This document shows, piece after piece, positions 58,898 to 64,000 of a DNA stretch of 64,000 nucleotides. The DNA comes from Azospirillum oleiclasticum (lineage in GTDB: Bacteria > Pseudomonadota > Alphaproteobacteria > Azospirillales > Azospirillaceae): contig NZ_JABFFR010000037.1 in NCBI RefSeq assembly GCF_013423485.1, forward strand, positions 1 through 64,000, given 5' to 3'. The position numbers were made by a program, and so were the translations under genes. The notes beneath the pieces were generated by a model. It saw only the letters and a program-made list of their open reading frames with translations, made no database searches and had not been told where the DNA came from. Each line of letters starts with the position of its first letter. Within the stretch, counting starts at the first letter, position 1.

Positions 58898-60115
58898 TTG
58901 AGCGAGAACACCACCCCCCGCAACCACCGTGCCCCCGATGTCTCGGGCCTGCGCCCGCGCACCCGGCTGGTGCATGGCGGCACCAGGCGCTCGGGCTTCG
59001 ACGAGACCTGCGAGGCGCTGTACCAGACCTCCGGCTTCGTCTACGGCTCGGCGGAGGAGGCGGAATCCGCCTTCGCCAACGACGGCCAGCGCCACGTCTA
59101 TTCGCGCTTCCGCAACCCGACCTCCGGCATGTTCGAGGACCGGCTGGCCGAGTACGAGGGGGCGGAATGGGCCTACGCCACCGCCAGCGGCATGGCGGCG
59201 GTCTTCGCCTCGCTGTTCAGCCACCTGAAGGCCGGCGACCGCATCGTGGCACCCTGGGGGCTGTTCATCTCCTGCCTCTACTGCATCAAGGACATCGCGC
59301 CGCGCTTCGGCATCATACCGGTGCTGATCGACGGCACCGACATGGCGCAGTGGGAGGAGGCTCTGTCCCAGCCCACCGCCGCGGTGTTCCTGGAAACGCC
59401 CAGCAACCCCTGTCTCGACATCGTCGATCTGCCGGCGGTGGCGAAGCTCGCCAAGGCGGCGGGGGCCAAGGTGATCGTCGACAACGCCTTCGCCACGCCG
59501 GTGCTGCAGCGGCCGTTCGAGATGGGGGCGGACGTGGTGGTCTATTCCGCCACCAAGCACATCGACGGCCAGGGCCGCTGCCTGGGCGGGGCCATCCTGA
59601 CCGACCGCAAGTTCGCCACCGAGGTGGTGCACCCCTTCCTGCGCCACACCGGCCCGACCATCAGCCCGTTCAACGCATGGCTGCTGCTGAAGGGGATGGA
59701 GACGCTGGAGCTGCGCGTCGCGGCACAGACGGAATCGGCGCTGCGCATCGCCCAGTTCCTGGAAAGCCACCCGAAGGTGGAGCGTTCGCTCTACCCGTTC
59801 CTGACCAGCCACCCGCAGCACGACCTTGCCCGCCGGCAGATGACCGGCGGCGGCACGATGGTGTCCTTCTGGGTCAAGGGCGGCAAGGCGGAGGCGTTCC
59901 GCACCATGAACAGCCTGCGCGTCGGGCTGATCTCCAACAACCTGGGCGATTCCAAGACGCTGGTCACCCACCCCGCGACCAGCACCCATTCCAAGCTGAG
60001 CGACGAGGACAAGCGGAAGGCCGGCATCACCCCCAACATGATCCGCCTGTCGGTCGGGCTGGAGGACAGCCAGGACCTGATCGATGATCTGGAGCAGGCT
60101 CTGGCGACCGTGTGA
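58898..60115 (+). CDS. metZ: O-succinylhomoserine sulfhydrylase MetZ
   Basis: A 405-residue PLP enzyme of the Cys/Met metabolism family. The Schiff-base lysine is K220 in VVYSATKHIDGQGRCLGG; the aspartate region VIVDNAFATPV is intact; SGMAAVFASLFSHLKAGDRI and NSLRVGLISNNLGDSKTL match MetZ. It makes homocysteine from O-succinylhomoserine and sulphide. The SAM-II riboswitch upstream supports methionine synthesis. Start TTG 58898 (product begins MSENTTPRN) is preferred, with TGGAGAGG 6-13 nt upstream; no ATG occurs before the conserved region. The single gene is followed by the phasin-like gene after 145 nt. Confidence 0.93.
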   Translation: MSENTTPRNHRAPDVSGLRPRTRLVHGGTRRSGFDETCEALYQTSGFVYGSAEEAESAFANDGQRHVYSRFRNPTSGMFEDRLAEYEGAEWAYATASGMAAVFASLFSHLKAGDRIVAPWGLFISCLYCIKDIAPRFGIIPVLIDGTDMAQWEEALSQPTAAVFLETPSNPCLDIVDLPAVAKLAKAAGAKVIVDNAFATPVLQRPFEMGADVVVYSATKHIDGQGRCLGGAILTDRKFATEVVHPFLRHTGPTISPFNAWLLLKGMETLELRVAAQTESALRIAQFLESHPKVERSLYPFLTSHPQHDLARRQMTGGGTMVSFWVKGGKAEAFRTMNSLRVGLISNNLGDSKTLVTHPATSTHSKLSDEDKRKAGITPNMIRLSVGLEDSQDLIDDLEQALATV

Positions 60116-60260
60116 GGTCATACGAAAAAAGTGGTGGACGGACGGGTTCCGTGCCACTGTGCCGCGTGTGACCCTTGCCGATGTGGGGGCCGCATCATGG
60201 AACCCATGGGCGGCCCCCACGTTAGCAACGGTCACCCGGATCGAGAGGACGACAGACACG

Positions 60261-60764
60261 ATGACCGATCGCAACAACGCGGAACCCGCGACACGGCTTC
60301 TGGCGGTGGCGGGAACGCTGGCGAACAACGGCGTCCGCCAGGGCGAGATGGGGCTGGCCGCCGCACAGACGATCGGATACCGCACGGCCATGCTGGCCGC
60401 GGCCTTCGGCAACCCGGCCAAGATGGCGAACCCCGAATTCATCCGCATGGGTGCGGAGAAGGTGGAGGCCGCCGCGGAGGCCGCGCAGGAACTGGCGGAG
60501 GGTTTCGCCGAGCTCCAGCACGCCTTCCTGGCGATGTTCACCGGGCAGGCCCGCATGGCGGTTACCCTGCTGGGCGGGCTCGGCACCGCGCGCTCGCCGG
60601 GCGAGGTGGTCGGGCTGTTCGAGGAGAGCATCAACGCCGGGCTGAACGCCGGCATCCACTTTGCGGAATCGGCGGCCAGCTTCGCCACCGCCGGCCTCGG
60701 CCCCATCCACCGCAAGACCCGCTCCAACGCCCGCCGTCTGGCCCGCAAGGCGGTGTGGAGCTGA
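60261..60764 (+). CDS. phasin-family-like granule protein
   Basis: A 167-residue, mostly helical protein. The middle, MGAEKVEAAAEAAQELAEGFAELQHAFLAMFTGQ and the amphipathic helices around it, fits the phasin/PHB granule-associated pattern. There is no signal peptide. Phasins coat polyhydroxyalkanoate granules; no pha genes are adjacent, so the assignment rests on helical pattern and length only. Start ATG 60261 follows GAGAGGA; an upstream frame (from 60084) has no coding composition. A good hairpin terminator at 60822-60858 ends it. Confidence 0.65.
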   Translation: MTDRNNAEPATRLLAVAGTLANNGVRQGEMGLAAAQTIGYRTAMLAAAFGNPAKMANPEFIRMGAEKVEAAAEAAQELAEGFAELQHAFLAMFTGQARMAVTLLGGLGTARSPGEVVGLFEESINAGLNAGIHFAESAASFATAGLGPIHRKTRSNARRLARKAVWS

Positions 60765-60821
60765 TCGGCTCCTGATACCCGCCCCCTCCGGGGGGCGTCG
60801 CGGACGCCTCCGAGTGCCAAG

Positions 60822-60858
60822 AAAAAAGCCCCGATGAGTGATGCTCATCGGAGCTTTT
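60822..60858. terminator. bidirectional intrinsic terminator between phasin-like gene and typA
   Basis: CCGATGAG (60831-60838) pairs with CTCATCGG (60844-60851) around TGATG. AAAAAA (60822-60827) precedes and TTTT (60855-60858) follows, so the same structure can end transcription in both directions. It is just beyond both stops (60764 and 60879). Confidence 0.85.
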
Positions 60859-60878
60859 CGTTGCGCTTCAGCGGCTCG

Positions 60879-62708
<1,830 letters not shown>

Positions 62709-62760
62709 GGGTTTTTCGTCTCGCTGGGGCCGGTCCCGGATGCCGCGCTCCACACGCAAC

Positions 62761-62793
62761 AAAAATGCCCACGCGACGGCATGTCGGCGGGCA
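62761..62793 (-). promoter_or_regulatory. terminator-like hairpin inside the typA leader
   Basis: On the minus strand TGCCC (62793-62789) and CGAC (62786-62783) can pair with GTCG (62777-62774) and GGGCA (62770-62766), and a run of five T (62765-62761) follows. It lies between the promoter at 62819-62846 and the ATG at 62708, so it could attenuate typA or end a roughly 50-nt RNA. Leader peptide not seen. Confidence 0.5.
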
Positions 62794-62818
62794 CCCTCCG
62801 GGGAAACTGTTGCGGCGC

Positions 62819-62846
62819 AATATAATGATTCACGGGTCCGGTGCAA
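62819..62846 (-). promoter_or_regulatory. candidate typA promoter
   Basis: On the minus strand TTGCAC (62846-62841), a 16-nt spacer and TATATT (62824-62819). The segment is A+T-richer than its surroundings. Transcription would begin near 62812, leaving a leader of about 100 nt. Confidence 0.5.
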
Positions 62847-62920
62847 GCGACGTTTTGCGGGGGGCTGCCAGCGGCGGCACGCGCACCCACGATCGTCGGT
62901 CGCATGGCGGATCGCGGCGA

Positions 62921-62939
62921 CCATGCGCACAGCGCATGG
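62921..62939. repeat. 8-bp inverted repeat upstream of the HicB-like gene
   Basis: CCATGCGC (62921-62928) and GCGCATGG (62932-62939) flank ACA in the gap 62709-63046. No T-run follows. The gap has no other coding signal; both strands show only frames with poor codon bias. It could serve the HicB-like pair as an operator, which is speculative. Confidence 0.3.
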
Positions 62940-63046
62940 CTTGCGCCCCGCCATCGTCTGTCTTTGCGTTTGATCGCCCCTTTCGGATGACGCTAACTGT
63001 ATCGGTCGAGTAGCGGGACGTTTCCCGCGTGAGCGGTGGTGGCGGC

Positions 63047-63361
63047 ATGGGGTGCGAAATCAGATTGCCAGAGACGATCAGCGTCTACTACCGGATGGTC
63101 GGCCCCGTGCATGTCTTCACCTCGCCCGAGTTGCGTGGCCTGCACATCGGGAATGAAGATCTGGCCGAGGCGTTCCGGCTGATACCGGTCGCGGTCAGTG
63201 GCCTTCTGGAGATCAAGACCGGAGTCCACGCCGTTTACGAGCCCGATGTGTCGTTCGCCGAGTTCGAAGAGCATCTGAACGACCTGGACGCGGACGCGCT
63301 GGCTGCTCCCGCACTTCAGATGAAGATGGGTGAGCGCAACCACTTCGTCCGAGGTTCGTAA
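63047..63361 (+). CDS. HicB-like small protein
   Basis: A 104-residue soluble protein (MGCEIRLPETISVYYRMVGP...). The segment VYYRMVGPVHVFTSPELRGLHIGNEDLAEAFRLIPVAVSGLL resembles the partial RNase-H-like HicB fold (strand, strand with SPELRGL in place of PDLPGC, then a helix with an acidic start). A C-terminal DNA-binding module is not recognised (EEHLNDLDADALAAPALQMKMG). ATG 63047 is preferred over GTG 63029 because the N-terminal extension is glycine-rich and non-conserved in look. The HicA-like gene follows after 5 nt, which suggests an operon. The role is inferred; a different small two-gene module is possible. Confidence 0.5.
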   Translation: MGCEIRLPETISVYYRMVGPVHVFTSPELRGLHIGNEDLAEAFRLIPVAVSGLLEIKTGVHAVYEPDVSFAEFEEHLNDLDADALAAPALQMKMGERNHFVRGS

Positions 63362-63366
63362 CCCAA

Positions 63367-63705
63367 TTGCCGCAACCGCCCGGCGTCCCGCCGAACCCGA
63401 AAAACCGAGAATACATCACGCGGGATCGGCTCTGCCAGACGCTCGAGAAGCTTGGGTGCCGCTATCTCGAAATGCGGCGGGACAAATGCGATTTCTGGCT
63501 GACGCCACGCGGTGAGCCGTTCACGGTCGCCGATCCGGGCACGGTCGGGAGCGGCGGAACCCTCCTCTACCACATCCAATACGCCAGGGATCTCGTCGCC
63601 CAAATTGCGAAGATGGACAGCGAATTCGCGCAGAACGCGGCACGGGATGCGGGGTTCCGCCTCAGAAAGACAGCGATAAAGTCGATCGGCCGCGGCGCCG
63701 ACTGA
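63367..63705 (+). CDS. HicA-like small protein lacking the catalytic histidine
   Basis: A 112-residue basic protein. The segment ITRDRLCQTLEKLGCRYLEM, then DFWLTPRGEPFTVADPGTVGSGGTLLYHIQYARDL, follows the HicA double-stranded RNA-binding-domain pattern (helix, strand, strand, turn with P and G, helix). Where HicA has G-S-H-x-x-F with the essential His, this protein reads RDKCDFW, so no His is present at the site. The C-terminal 40 residues, QIAKMDSEFAQNAARDAGF and a basic tail, are extra. The start is TTG 63367, with no clear ribosome site. If related, it may be inactive as an RNase or use another residue. Confidence in the family is low. Confidence 0.45.
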   Translation: MPQPPGVPPNPKNREYITRDRLCQTLEKLGCRYLEMRRDKCDFWLTPRGEPFTVADPGTVGSGGTLLYHIQYARDLVAQIAKMDSEFAQNAARDAGFRLRKTAIKSIGRGAD

Positions 63706-63888
63706 CGCAGGAACTGCGGCGCGGCACACCCACGGGGTGCGACGCGGCGGTACAGCGGCGTTGCCCGGGGGACACGGGCGGACGTTCGGACGATGTGGAT
63801 AGCGCCGAATTCCGGAGCGACAACCATCCCGTTCCGTTACAGTTTGCGCCCCGACACCCGATCGCCCCCATCCGTTCACCCGAGGCCG

Positions 63889-64000
63889 ATGCAGGATCCC
63901 ACCCGACACCGCCCCCCGCGACACCCTCGCTCCCGGCACCGGGCGCGGGCCGCCCGGCTGGCCGCTGCGCTGTTCCTGGCCGCGGGCCTGGGTGCCGGCG
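63889..64000 (+). CDS. start of an exported or membrane protein, cut by the right edge
   Basis: ATG 63889, with CGAGGCCG just before it, opens a frame that runs off the window: MQDPTRHRPPRHPRSRHRAR, a strongly basic start, then ARLAAALFLAAGLGAG, a hydrophobic core. This is the pattern of a signal peptide or membrane anchor. Only 37 codons are visible. A GGAGC (63814-63818), 16-nt spacer, CGTT (63835-63838) arrangement upstream resembles, with one mismatch, an EcfG-type promoter, but this is not strong. No other feature is seen in 63706-63888. Confidence 0.5.
   Translation, partial: MQDPTRHRPPRHPRSRHRARAARLAAALFLAAGLGAG

Noticed and set aside
62830..63000. Translation resembling fragments often seen opposite tRNA genes (RVPPLAAP)
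   Set aside because: I could not build acceptor, anticodon and T-arm pairing on either strand, so no tRNA is called.
63814..63838. GGAGC, 16 nt, CGTT as an EcfG stress promoter
   Set aside because: One mismatch to GGAAC and no other support; mentioned only as a possibility in the partial gene entry.

Overview
The window is about 70% G+C by eye, with G/C at most third codon positions and no rRNA, tRNA, CRISPR array or insertion sequence that I can recognise. A split hopanoid cluster, a 180-kDa-class NAD-glutamate dehydrogenase, a SAM-II riboswitch ahead of metZ, MHYT and FixL-like sensor kinases, and a PetP-type MarR regulator all point to an alphaproteobacterium. Rhodospirillales, and an Azospirillum-like organism in particular, fits best. 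That placement is an inference from gene content, not from a marker gene.

Layout. 1-434: a gene running off the left edge on the minus strand, interrupted by an amber codon, with a perfect 24-bp palindrome upstream. 594-9279: signalling. A MHYT-PAS hybrid kinase overlaps an HD-GYP response regulator by 4 nt, and a second PAS-PAS hybrid kinase and a secreted cache protein follow; small unknown genes and a DUF486 membrane protein lie between. 9468-15586: NAD-glutamate dehydrogenase, a VapBC-like toxin-antitoxin pair whose PIN toxin is frameshifted, and a STAS protein. 15772-19806: a type VI secretion fragment (tssL-OmpA, a shortened tssM, tagF). 19787-21819: a PIG-L deacetylase and a GT4 glycosyltransferase on the opposite strand.

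21905-38951: hopanoid synthesis and transport (hpnB, hpnC, hpnD, shc, hpnG, hpnM, hpnN, hpnA, then ispH, hpnH and hpnL), split by a fic gene and a lysR-MFS pair at 32032-35523. hpnE is missing between hpnD and shc. ispH supplies isoprenoid precursors; HpnC/D and Shc build hopene; HpnH and HpnG start the C35 side chain; HpnM, HpnN and probably HpnL move or modify the product. 38948-40632: an Lrp-type regulator coupled to hpnL, then a leucine-dehydrogenase-like gene.

40670-45771: a TetR-RND efflux operon with a palindromic operator over its promoter. 46042-48602: a double cold-shock-domain protein, a DUF2336 protein and a MarR regulator. 48603-49243: a gene-poor stretch with an unusually A+T-rich core. 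49244-52967: a YflT-like stress protein, then a two-gene module (unknown 162-aa protein plus a 793-aa SAMHD1-like HD phosphohydrolase with a C-terminal PD-(D/E)XK-like domain). This module is the best candidate in the window for an undescribed system, possibly anti-phage or nucleotide-control.

53055-62708: housekeeping genes: mutS, a PAP2 phosphatase, hpt, a pentapeptide-repeat protein, metZ under a SAM-II riboswitch, a phasin-like protein, and typA with a terminator-like hairpin in its leader. 63047-63705: a divergent HicB/HicA-like pair. 63889-64000: the start of a secreted or membrane protein that leaves the window.
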